A stretch of 39,375 nt of DNA from Anaerolineales bacterium (GTDB lineage Bacteria > Chloroflexota > Anaerolineae > Anaerolineales > UBA11858). The translations under genes and the position numbers were made by a program. Where the stretch lies: NCBI GenBank assembly GCA_021108255.1, contig JAIORG010000296.1, forward strand, positions 1 through 39,375, in the 5' to 3' direction. Shown one piece after another: positions 28,094 through 35,473 of the stretch (position 1 is its first letter; every line of letters begins with the position of its first letter). The notes beneath the pieces are model-generated. The model saw only the letters and a list, made by a program, of their open reading frames with translations. It did no database searches and was not told the origin of the DNA.

Positions 28094-28102
28094 ATTATAG
28101 CA
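28094..28102 (-). promoter_or_regulatory. extended -10 promoter of sigma factor
   Basis: On the minus strand ATGCTATAAT gives TGC-TATAAT, the same extended -10 form as before aspS. TTGCAA lies 15 bases upstream, a poor -35. The predicted leader to the ATG is about 85 bases and includes the 28042-28075 hairpin. Confidence 0.55.
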
Positions 28103-28223
28103 TAGTGTTCAGTCTTGCAAGGGCTTTTTTACCTTTCAAATAACTTATTAATAATTCCCTGATAGAAAGAGATTTTCCTCGAGAAACAGCTTTACCTGAC
28201 TCTTGCCTGTTATTGGAAGGAAT

Positions 28224-30722
28224 CTATCTTTCCAGGAACCCAGTAAACCAATGCTGAATGACCTCTTCAGCTGGTTTTCCATGGATAGAAATAGATTTGT
28301 CATGCAGAATTACCGGAGCATAATATCCCCAAGAGATAACCCCGGAAATCCAGCTTTTTTTGTTTATAGCAGACAAGAAAGCTGTATATGCTTTTGCTTG
28401 TTCATCCAGGTCGATTTTCAGGTTTGGCAAATCGGGCGCCGGCTTGGTGAATTCTTCGAAATTATAGCAAGTTTCATCCTCATCGGAGATGCAGTCGGAA
28501 TTCCAGTCAGAGACGGATGGATATGCAATCCGCAGGACTAACAATTTGTCTTCTGGTTTTAACCAGGCGGTCCAGAATTCATTGACCTCGCCTTCAAGGG
28601 ATTGTTCGGCTTGGCTTGTAAGTTCATCTAGAGTTGAAGATTGATCTGCCTGCAGTGAGGGAGTCCAGTCAAGATGGATTTGATCTATGTGTTGGAAATA
28701 AACTGGCATTTCTCCACTTGGGGGAAGAGCCATTGCCCAGGCTATTGTGCCGGAAAAACGGGAGTCAACCTCTGTCAGGATTTCTTCCCAACGGAGTTCA
28801 GAATCTGCGGGAACACCAGAGGGATTTCCATTAGCGAGCTTTCCTCCTGGAAGGGCAGGGGAAAGCCATTCTCCTCCTAGAACAAGCATATCGATTCCCT
28901 GTATTTCAGCCAGATCAGCAAAATGAACTGCGAATTTTTGATATTGATCAAACCAGCTGTTCCACCAGCCGAAATCAAGGGGCGCAGAATCCCACCAAAT
29001 TTCAGGGCTTACTGGAAAATGAGGTTGGGGATGCAGCCCAACTTGAAGGTCTTGCTGGAAAGCAAGCTCAGACATTTTGGAGAGATCCAACCAGAGTAAG
29101 TCCTGGCTGGGATTAGGTTCGATCACTGGTGGAATCTGATGAGTAAAAGACCAGGTAGGTGTCAACAAAATCCACTTGGCGTTCATGCTGGAGATAGCAG
29201 GTAGAGCTGAAGAGAAATGAACAGAACTTGCTGCTTTAGTACCTGGCATAAATTCAATCCCGGTGATGAAACCCTCTCCCCTGGGTTGAATTATCGGTTG
29301 AGGAGTGTTTAGAGTTGGGGCCTCTGCTTCCAGCCATACCCAGGTTTCCACTGTATCCGCTATGTATTGTGATTCAGAGCTGGGGCTAATCGAACGTCCT
29401 TCTTCCGATCCTCCACTGGTAGCCCTGTCATCCGCAATGCCGCATTCTCCCTCTCTGCAGTATCGGTAAGTCAGGTTAGAGATGATATCAAAAGGTGAGA
29501 ACAGGATAAAAACCCAGTGGTTCGGGGCGAGTTCAATCATGGGCAGCGGTGTAGTCCATCCATAAGGGTTAAACTGTATGTAGATCTCTTCTCCGGGAGG
29601 AGTATTGTCCGGTGTCCACAGATCAAAAGTGATTGAATCCTTGCTGCCAGTCTTCCAGGTGGTTACCTCATCCGTAAATTGTACCGGGTGATCTGGAACA
29701 ATAAACCTCCGCAGAGAAAATCGTCCATCTTCGGAATGTTCAGCGTTCCAGAATCCATCCCCGAGTGTGTATTTATAACGAATTTCTGCGCCCACGGGGA
29801 GGGATAGAATGATGCCGTATTGGTTCCCTCCTGCAAAAATGAGTTTTGGCATTCTAGAGGGAGTCGTGTTCATTCCACCCGGCAGGTTTCCAAAAGTATT
29901 CCCAAGTTGATATAAATTGCCAGCCAGGTGAACGCTGTTTTCTGGTGTTCCAATAGGTACCGATACCAGAAAAGTCACATCAACAAAATCCCGAGGAGTG
30001 ATCGAAAGATTCGCTTCCGTATTTGCCTGGGAAGCAACTTCTGCTCCCTGCTGGATAACCTGGTAACTTCCGTCTGGGGCATATACTACGAGATTGTGTA
30101 CTCCGGGAGGTAAGCCTTGAAGCATAAACGCCCCGGATGCTGTTGTGAAGGTTTGGACTCCGCCACCTGTCACAAGCATGCCCGGTACAGGTGCTTTGCT
30201 GTTTTCATCAAGAATTATTCCGGTAATTCTTCCTGGTTCAGGCCAGTAATAGGTAGTATCAGACCATTTGCTCACTACGTCTCGAATTTCCAGGGGATTG
30301 TCTGCCTGTGCAATCCGGTACCGGACCTGTTCATCTGATTGGGTATGTTCAATTACTGCGTATTGGTTCTGCCGGGTAAAACGATATTTAATAACTGAAT
30401 GCTGCGGCACAGTCAGGGTAGCTTTATATATTAAACCCTGGTCAAGATTAGCTTCTCCAACTGCGGGCTCCATCGGGTGAGCATCAGCGTTTACCCCTAA
30501 TCCAGTTACTTCATCCAGCGTACTTAGATAAATCACTTCTCCTTCAGGAGTGTTCAGCGGGATCTGGACATAAAAAGTGACTTCAACCATTAAGATGGAT
30601 GTTTCACTGGAATCGGAATTTGGCAGGAAACTATCCAATGATATACCACTGCAGCTGTTGAGGACTACAGATATTAACAATATCAGAATGGGAACAACCC
30701 GTTTTTTTGGATGAACGGACAT
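28224..30722 (-). CDS. large lipoprotein: starch-binding-like modules plus TIM-barrel-like domain
   Basis: This 832-residue exported protein has a lipoprotein signal (ILLISVVLNSC, Cys24). Two beta-domains resemble CBM20-type starch-binding modules (about 46-152 and 247-356; shared pattern VTFxVxxPxxTPE and YKYTLGDGFWNAEHS). A carboxypeptidase-regulatory-like domain (about 163-240; ITGIILDENSKAPVPG) lies between them, and a third beta-domain spans about 362-465. Residues about 485-830 look like a TIM-barrel hydrolase of the GH113 type (WILLTPTW and LGGEW, with E618 as candidate catalytic Glu). A surface role in polysaccharide binding or cleavage is inferred. GGAG lies 8 bases before the ATG at 30722; only 1 base separates it from the upstream gene. 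Confidence 0.75.
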   Translation of the reverse strand: MSVHPKKRVVPILILLISVVLNSCSGISLDSFLPNSDSSETSILMVEVTFYVQIPLNTPEGEVIYLSTLDEVTGLGVNADAHPMEPAVGEANLDQGLIYKATLTVPQHSVIKYRFTRQNQYAVIEHTQSDEQVRYRIAQADNPLEIRDVVSKWSDTTYYWPEPGRITGIILDENSKAPVPGMLVTGGGVQTFTTASGAFMLQGLPPGVHNLVVYAPDGSYQVIQQGAEVASQANTEANLSITPRDFVDVTFLVSVPIGTPENSVHLAGNLYQLGNTFGNLPGGMNTTPSRMPKLIFAGGNQYGIILSLPVGAEIRYKYTLGDGFWNAEHSEDGRFSLRRFIVPDHPVQFTDEVTTWKTGSKDSITFDLWTPDNTPPGEEIYIQFNPYGWTTPLPMIELAPNHWVFILFSPFDIISNLTYRYCREGECGIADDRATSGGSEEGRSISPSSESQYIADTVETWVWLEAEAPTLNTPQPIIQPRGEGFITGIEFMPGTKAASSVHFSSALPAISSMNAKWILLTPTWSFTHQIPPVIEPNPSQDLLWLDLSKMSELAFQQDLQVGLHPQPHFPVSPEIWWDSAPLDFGWWNSWFDQYQKFAVHFADLAEIQGIDMLVLGGEWLSPALPGGKLANGNPSGVPADSELRWEEILTEVDSRFSGTIAWAMALPPSGEMPVYFQHIDQIHLDWTPSLQADQSSTLDELTSQAEQSLEGEVNEFWTAWLKPEDKLLVLRIAYPSVSDWNSDCISDEDETCYNFEEFTKPAPDLPNLKIDLDEQAKAYTAFLSAINKKSWISGVISWGYYAPVILHDKSISIHGKPAEEVIQHWFTGFLER

Positions 30723-30723
30723 A

Positions 30724-31485
30724 TCAGATCTCCGTTTTAATGATGTGAATGAGGATTTCAATATTCTGAATTTTTCGAATGGGGATCTCAATTCTCTTTT
30801 CGGCGGATAGCTTGACTATAAATATTCCCTTTTGAACCGTAATGCCATCAATGTATTCCCAGGGGATTTCCTGTTTTGGGAGCATAAATTTATGTTTTGA
30901 GATAGCAACTTCTCCAAAGGGTATGATTTCACCGCCTTGAAAAGCCTGGAGGAGTCGGGGTCTCAACCGGGTATATACTTGTTTCTTGATGGTCTTTTTT
31001 AGACCTTCGCGGCCATGGAGACCAGGATGACTATGAAGGGGGGGATACCTGCGAGAGTGAATTATCAGGTAGTGTCGAGTTTTGTTGATAAACCGCAGAA
31101 AAGATTTATTAACTGAATAGCTGGTAATACCTTGAATATCTTCCCAGTTGAGCAATCTTTTCCGGCCGGGTGGGAAATGAAAGAAGAGACCCCACGAGTA
31201 AACTTCAATCCAGGTGTGGGCTTTTTTAAGCCTGCTTAGAGTGTAGAACAGCAGCGGGATAACCAGGAAAGCGCCAATCAGAAACCAGGTTCTGCCCCAG
31301 GTGGAGGCAGCTGCTGGCCCAAAACTTGAATAACCATACAGCGTGCGCCATAGTCCATAGCCTACAGGAGCCAATACCACCAAAATCAGGGGGAAAAAAA
31401 CAGTAAGTAGATCCCGCCAGCGGATTTCCTTAAGGTGATATCTTGCAATTGGAGTTCCTAAATCAGAACGTTTCGACTTGGCCAC
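30724..31485 (-). CDS. two-helix membrane protein with PH-like cytoplasmic region
   Basis: This is a 253-residue protein of unrecognised family. Two hydrophobic helices (about 28-50 and 85-105) precede a mainly beta-strand C-terminal part (TWIEVYSWGLFFHFPPGRKRLLNWEDIQG region), reminiscent of bacterial PH-like domains with paired WEDI motifs. No enzyme signature is visible. It is read together with the large lipoprotein gene, whose start lies at its stop, so it may help anchor or regulate that protein. The function is unknown. Confidence 0.6.
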   Translation of the reverse strand: MAKSKRSDLGTPIARYHLKEIRWRDLLTVFFPLILVVLAPVGYGLWRTLYGYSSFGPAAASTWGRTWFLIGAFLVIPLLFYTLSRLKKAHTWIEVYSWGLFFHFPPGRKRLLNWEDIQGITSYSVNKSFLRFINKTRHYLIIHSRRYPPLHSHPGLHGREGLKKTIKKQVYTRLRPRLLQAFQGGEIIPFGEVAISKHKFMLPKQEIPWEYIDGITVQKGIFIVKLSAEKRIEIPIRKIQNIEILIHIIKTEI

Positions 31486-31562
31486 AAACTAACCCCTTAA
31501 TATGTTGATTGGGAATTGATTGCCTAGATTATAGACTAGATTGGGTTAGTATGCACATGAAA

Positions 31563-31597
31563 AAGAAACCGTAATCCTGGAAAGATTACGGTTTCTT
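31563..31597 (-). terminator. rho-independent terminator of DUF35/thiolase operon
   Basis: AAGAAACCGTAATC (31563-31576) pairs with GATTACGGTTTCTT (31584-31597) around a 7-base loop, 13 bases past the DUF35 stop. The minus strand ends in CTTTTTC. The T-run on the plus side would also let it work in that direction. Confidence 0.88.
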
Positions 31598-31609
31598 TTT
31601 CTTCTTCTT

Positions 31610-32155
31610 TCAGGCAGGTATAAAATACACGTCAGTTGGTTTTAGTTTGCTGTTTCTGAGGAACTGTGGTTTTAACTCCATCCCGATCCAGTCCAGATTT
31701 GCCTGTTCTGGGTCAATTCCAGTCAACCTGCTGAGCAGTAAAGTATCTACCCCTTCAAATTCAACCAGAACTAAAACATACGGAGTCTCTTCCAAAAAAG
31801 ATTCTGATCCGAAGTGGCAGACTGTAAAAGCGTGCACAGCGGCTTTTCTTTCGGTGATATCGATCCAATCTGTTTCATCACCGGTATACATATCGTGTCC
31901 CCGGGGGGTCGCGTAGGTGTAACCGGTTTCAGGGTCCCTGTTGGCAAGGATTTTTTTATTTGTTAATCCTGCAAACCAGGGACTATCCTGGGCATACGAA
32001 TGCAGGTACACGATACTGTAAGGTTGTTCAATCTGGATTGGAGCCATTTTTTTCAGCCAGGCTAAAGCTTCTGGAGAAGTATCCAGGGGAAATGGCAGAT
32101 TGTGAACAATGGTTCCACCCAGTGATTCAAGCTGTTTTTTCGGTATTTTCGCCAT
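31610..32155 (-). CDS. DUF35 OB-fold protein, thiolase partner
   Basis: This 181-residue protein resembles the DUF35/OB-fold partners of SCP2-type thiolases (as ChsH2 with Ltp2, or the archaeal thiolase complex). The C-terminal half holds the OB-fold strands (AVHAFTVCHFG, YVLVLVEFEGVDTLLLSRL). The N-terminal zinc-ribbon region is present (FAGLTNKKILANRDPETGY, TPRGHDMYTG), but none of its usual four cysteines remain, so zinc is probably not bound. It follows the thiolase-like gene by 9 bases and is almost certainly its subunit. Such pairs form or cleave carbon bonds of acyl-CoA substrates. Confidence 0.8.
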   Translation of the reverse strand: MAKIPKKQLESLGGTIVHNLPFPLDTSPEALAWLKKMAPIQIEQPYSIVYLHSYAQDSPWFAGLTNKKILANRDPETGYTYATPRGHDMYTGDETDWIDITERKAAVHAFTVCHFGSESFLEETPYVLVLVEFEGVDTLLLSRLTGIDPEQANLDWIGMELKPQFLRNSKLKPTDVYFIPA

Positions 32156-32164
32156 GGTTTCTAC

Positions 32165-33526
32165 CTATTCCTTTTCCAGAACGCTAACTGTTACATAGGT
32201 TCCCGTACCAGCATGGGAATGAATAGCACCTTTCCGGGCATCTTTTATTTGCAGAGTTTTGTCTTCAAAATGTTTGTCAATGGAGCCCTGCAGCTGCCAG
32301 ATTGCAAATACTGCTTGCATTAAGCCTGTTGCGCCGACGGGATGTCCGCAGGCGATCAAACCACCGGAAGGATTTACCGGACAAATAGGTTCATCCGTCA
32401 GATCCAACCCATACTCAATATTTGGAAGGAATGCTTTCCCCGAAGCGGCAAATGGACCGCCCTCACCATAACGGCAAAGTCCGAGATCTTCATAAGTCTG
32501 GATTTCACTGGAAGTGTATGCATCATGCAGCTCAATAAAATCTAACTCAGTCAATGGATCCTGGATAGCAGCATGTTTGTAAGCCATATTCCCTGCTGTC
32601 CGCCCAGCTCTGAAGGAATGGATACCTGGATAGCGGGTTCCGTGATCCCAGAGTTCCTTATAATATTTCATCGTTTCCTGGGAATCTTTTTCCTGCTGGG
32701 TTGCATAGTTCTGAATAAAATTGTCATAGTCAACATGTGGACGGTCTGACATCCGCATCGCATCAGTTCCCCTTCCAATCCCGGTTACTTTTACAAGGGG
32801 GTGGGGGATCTTTGCTCCCGCTTTTTCCAGCCTTCTTATTCCTTCTTCTGAGGCTAGAACCGTTGCCGCTGCTCCATCAGACATGACACAAATGTCCAAC
32901 CTGGTCAATGGCCAAGCGACCATTGTGGCATCGCGTACATCTTGAACTGTATAGCGATTCCTCTTTTGAGCATAGGGATTATGGAATGCATTCAGATGGT
33001 TTTTTACACTAACATGTGCCATTTGCTCAACAGTAGTGCCAAATTCCTTCATGTGGCGGGTGACCATCATGGCATAATAACCGGAATAAAACCCTCCTAC
33101 CGGGTAATCAAAAGAGACATCGGAGGCAAGTGCAATAAACTCATTGCCTTTCCAGGTTTCAACATGGCTCATGGTTTCAAAACCATAAGCTACAACGACA
33201 TCCATATGCCCGCTGGCAATGGATTTCCAGGCTTCCTGAAAACATAAGCCGCCGGTAGCTCCTCCCCCTTCTACTCGATGGCTGGGTTTCGGACACAACC
33301 CCAGGTAATCCTGGGCCATAATCGCGGCCATTAGCTGCCGGCTGAAGTGATCCGAAAAATAGGAAGCAACAGAACCATCCACGTTGTCTGTGAAGGCCGG
33401 GAAACTTAATCCCAGGTCATCGATGGCGTAATCATATGCTTCCTTGATTACCGCCTGATAGTTCTTGTCCGGACGGGTTTTGGCAAACTTGGATACCCCT
33501 CCAGATATTGCATAGACAGGTCTCAT
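32165..33526 (-). CDS. SCP2-type thiolase-fold protein lacking the nucleophilic Cys
   Basis: This 453-residue thiolase-superfamily protein has the usual C-terminal blocks: FIELHDAYTSSE and NPSGGLIACGHPVGATGLMQ. At the nucleophile block, where SCP2 thiolases read C-A-T-G, it reads EGGGATGG, giving Gly89 instead of Cys; the nearest Cys is residue 95. This suggests no classical Claisen thiolase chemistry. Ltp2-type retro-aldolases, which also pair with DUF35 proteins, are one alternative. The ATG at 33526 with GGGAG about 10 bases upstream gives the normal thiolase N-terminus (RPVYAISGGVSKF); the 72-residue upstream extension is rejected. It is in an operon with the DUF35 gene. Confidence 0.85.
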   Translation of the reverse strand: MRPVYAISGGVSKFAKTRPDKNYQAVIKEAYDYAIDDLGLSFPAFTDNVDGSVASYFSDHFSRQLMAAIMAQDYLGLCPKPSHRVEGGGATGGLCFQEAWKSIASGHMDVVVAYGFETMSHVETWKGNEFIALASDVSFDYPVGGFYSGYYAMMVTRHMKEFGTTVEQMAHVSVKNHLNAFHNPYAQKRNRYTVQDVRDATMVAWPLTRLDICVMSDGAAATVLASEEGIRRLEKAGAKIPHPLVKVTGIGRGTDAMRMSDRPHVDYDNFIQNYATQQEKDSQETMKYYKELWDHGTRYPGIHSFRAGRTAGNMAYKHAAIQDPLTELDFIELHDAYTSSEIQTYEDLGLCRYGEGGPFAASGKAFLPNIEYGLDLTDEPICPVNPSGGLIACGHPVGATGLMQAVFAIWQLQGSIDKHFEDKTLQIKDARKGAIHSHAGTGTYVTVSVLEKE

Positions 33527-33797
33527 AGATTCACACTCCCTTCGTCTTGGTTGATGAGTAGAAGGTATTATTTTTACGAGTAATAAATTTTCGGCTGCCG
33601 CCGTTAATCTTTGTGCGAATTTGTAGTAATCTAATGAAAACTGATAATTGTGAAACCGAGTAGTGTAGAGAAAACCTTGATCGCTTTTCCTATAATAGCA
33701 GATAAAACCCCAGGATGCTTCTGCTAAATTTGATTCCACCAAGAAGCGTTGAAATGCTCCAAAACCAATAAATGATCAACCAATAATTTATTGAATA

Positions 33798-34181
33798 CTA
33801 ATTTGTGTTCTTCTCCAAACCCGAATCTTTTTCTGGTACTAATTCCACTTCTTCTTTCTGAGCGGGTATGGAAGAGGTATTCCCAACCCAGGAGGATGTA
33901 TTAATTAAATCCTTATTTCCTATACTCGACAAGCTGTCTTTTGTCAGTTTCTTGATTTCATTCAGTTCCTCAAGTTCAGCTTCCCGCATTAAGCGTTGGG
34001 GTAGATGTTGTATTTCATTCACGCCACGGCGAATATTCTGCCACCAAGGAGAGCGGATGGTAGAACTCATAAATTTACCTAATTTATGACCTGCTTCGAT
34101 CATTCCTTCCGGACCCAAAAACAGGATTCCAATTATTAGGACAAATATAATTTCCAGGGGGCCAATACCGAAAATGTTCAT
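33798..34181 (-). CDS. TatA/TatB-like twin-arginine translocase subunit
   Basis: This 127-residue protein starts with the Tat hallmark: a single N-terminal helix (FGIGPLEIIFVLIIGILFLGP), the FG/GP hinge and then an amphipathic helix (GMIEAGHKLGKFMSSTIRS). The hydrophilic tail of about 80 residues is longer than in most TatA and nearer to TatB. It forms or modulates the pore that exports folded proteins. No tatC is near. It lies 5 bases after nusB on the same strand, an unusual but plausible housekeeping operon. Confidence 0.82.
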   Translation of the reverse strand: MNIFGIGPLEIIFVLIIGILFLGPEGMIEAGHKLGKFMSSTIRSPWWQNIRRGVNEIQHLPQRLMREAELEELNEIKKLTKDSLSSIGNKDLINTSSWVGNTSSIPAQKEEVELVPEKDSGLEKNTN

Positions 34182-34186
34182 GATGA

Positions 34187-34636
34187 TCAGTCTGTTTTTT
34201 GAGATTGAATTTGCTGAATGGATTGTGTTATTTCGTGTTGGCGTTCCGCCAGGCTGCCCAGCACGCCGTTTACAAACCTGGGAGCGCTGTCAGAGCCATA
34301 TACTTTTGCCAACTCTACTGCTTCGTTGATTGCCACTTTTAGCGGAATGTCGTCAGCCACAGCAAATTCCCAGAGGGCAATACGGAGGATATTTCGATCA
34401 ATAATTGCTACCTGGTCTAACGGCCAATCAGGCGCATGATCGGAGATAAAACTGTCTAATTCATGACGGATTGGCCAAACTCCCAGAACGATTGATCGGA
34501 AAAATAAGACCAGGTTGTCATCCAAATCAGAATCTGCGGTACGTTCTATTAGAACCATGCCAACAGGGTGGTTGGTGACATCTAATTCATACAAAGCCTG
34601 GAGGGCAACCCCGCGCGCTCTGGTTCGGTCCTTCAT
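34187..34636 (-). CDS. nusB: transcription antitermination factor NusB
   Basis: This 149-residue protein has the all-helical NusB pattern: RTRARGVALQALYELDV at the start, DHAPDWPLDQVAIIDRNILR in the middle and the signature VAINEAVELAKVYGSDSAPRFVNGVLG at the end. It binds boxA RNA with NusE to prevent termination in rRNA operons. It is preceded by 5 bases by an Asp23-family gene and followed by a TatA/B-like gene, so it is the middle gene of a small operon. Confidence 0.95.
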   Translation of the reverse strand: MKDRTRARGVALQALYELDVTNHPVGMVLIERTADSDLDDNLVLFFRSIVLGVWPIRHELDSFISDHAPDWPLDQVAIIDRNILRIALWEFAVADDIPLKVAINEAVELAKVYGSDSAPRFVNGVLGSLAERQHEITQSIQQIQSQKTD

Positions 34637-34641
34637 ACTAC

Positions 34642-35007
34642 TCAGGCCTCAATGGATTGATTGTTCTGATAATCAATGTCCTCGATGTGTACGTTAATCG
34701 ATCCCACATCCATGCCAACCATTTTGGAAATGGCCTCGGAAACCTCGTCCTGGACTTTTTTGCTTGTTTGGCGGATTTCAACTTTGTCAGTAAGAATCAA
34801 GTGCAAATCCGCGTAAACCCGACCGTCCTCTTCAACTGTGATTTCCACACCATCATCGCGATTACGGCTGAATAATGTATTCACGCTGCTAGGGATTTGC
34901 GCCAGGCGGCTGACACCATCCACTTGAAGCGCGGTTAATTTAATAATTGTTGCTAGAACACCAGGGGCGATGGTTGTCTTTCCCGGGGGACGTTCAGTTG
35001 TTGCCAT
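34642..35007 (-). CDS. Asp23/Gls24-family envelope stress protein
   Basis: This 121-residue protein has the Asp23/YloU pattern: TTIAPGVLATIIKLTALQVDGV, a VEEDGRVYADLHLIL strand and QTSKKVQDEVSEAISKMVGM near the end. Family members coat the membrane or act with fatty-acid kinase and wall genes; the exact role is unclear. The ATG at 35007 has GGGAG about 5 bases upstream, favoured over a TTG four codons earlier. The asp23-nusB order is also common in Firmicutes. Confidence 0.85.
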   Translation of the reverse strand: MATTERPPGKTTIAPGVLATIIKLTALQVDGVSRLAQIPSSVNTLFSRNRDDGVEITVEEDGRVYADLHLILTDKVEIRQTSKKVQDEVSEAISKMVGMDVGSINVHIEDIDYQNNQSIEA

Positions 35008-35054
35008 AATTACTCCCAAGTTGTTGACTTATTGCTCAAATATGGACTTTATTT

Positions 35055-35060
35055 ATTATA
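35055..35060 (-). promoter_or_regulatory. -10 box for Asp23-nusB-tat operon
   Basis: TATAAT on the minus strand, about 48 bases before the first ATG of the operon and just after the rpmF terminator. The -35 region is poor. Confidence 0.45.
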
Positions 35061-35080
35061 ACCCATTGATTATTAAAACA

Positions 35081-35110
35081 CAGACGGCCGTGAGAGTCAC
35101 GGCCAGTCTG
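35081..35110 (-). terminator. rho-independent terminator of rpmF
   Basis: CAGAC-GGCCGTGA (from 35081) pairs with TCACGGCC-a-GTCTG (to 35110), a long stem with one bulge and a 3-base loop. It lies 29 bases beyond the rpmF stop; TGTTTTAA follows on the minus strand. Confidence 0.85.
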
Positions 35111-35139
35111 AGGGTTTTTCATAATTGACAGTAAGGCTT

Positions 35140-35316
35140 CTATTTTGCTACAACCTCGCGGCCTCGATAGAAACCACAATGGGGGCAAACACGATGCGGA
35201 AGACGTTTTTCACCACAATTGCTGCACTGCACCAATTGCTTTGGTTTTAACGCATCATGCGCGCGCCGGCGGTTCTTTCGACCCCGGGAAGTTCGTTGTT
35301 TTGGTAGAGGTGTCAT
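35140..35316 (-). CDS. rpmF: 50S ribosomal protein L32
   Basis: This 58-residue protein is bL32: it starts MTPLPKQRTSRGRKNRRR, is strongly basic, and has an intact zinc ribbon CSNC (31-34) and CPHC (44-47). AGGAG lies 8 bases before the ATG. It is too short for standard ORF cut-offs but certain by sequence. In many bacteria rpmF is next to fatty-acid genes; here it stands alone between a near-perfect promoter and a terminator, upstream of the asp23-nusB operon. Confidence 0.97.
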   Translation of the reverse strand: MTPLPKQRTSRGRKNRRRAHDALKPKQLVQCSNCGEKRLPHRVCPHCGFYRGREVVAK

Positions 35317-35342
35317 ATCATTAACTCCTGCTCTTATCTCGA

Positions 35343-35356
35343 CACGAAAAATCGTG
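35343..35356 (-). promoter_or_regulatory. palindrome in rpmF leader
   Basis: CACGA-AAAA-TCGTG lies between the rpmF transcription start region and its ribosome site. It may be a small RNA hairpin or a protein site. It shares the ACGAAAA/TCGT core with the sugar-operon palindrome, possibly by chance. Confidence 0.35.
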
Positions 35357-35382
35357 AAAATCCTTTGTTATACAGCAGGTAG

Positions 35383-35411
35383 ATTATACGGAGAGGCAGG
35401 CATTGTGTCAA
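35383..35411 (-). promoter_or_regulatory. perfect sigma-70 promoter of rpmF
   Basis: On the minus strand TTGACA (35406-35411) and TATAAT (35383-35388) are separated by exactly 17 bases, matching the consensus at all 12 positions. The start site is predicted near 35376, giving a leader of about 60 bases before rpmF. Confidence 0.9.
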
Positions 35412-35473
35412 GGTGATTGACCGGGGTTGAGTCAACTGACTTTTACCAAGCAGGGCTCAAAGACTGGACCAGA

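Noticed and set aside
33527-33742. 72-residue N-terminal extension of the thiolase-like protein
   Set aside because: The sequence is not thiolase-like and the internal ATG has a ribosome site and normal family start.
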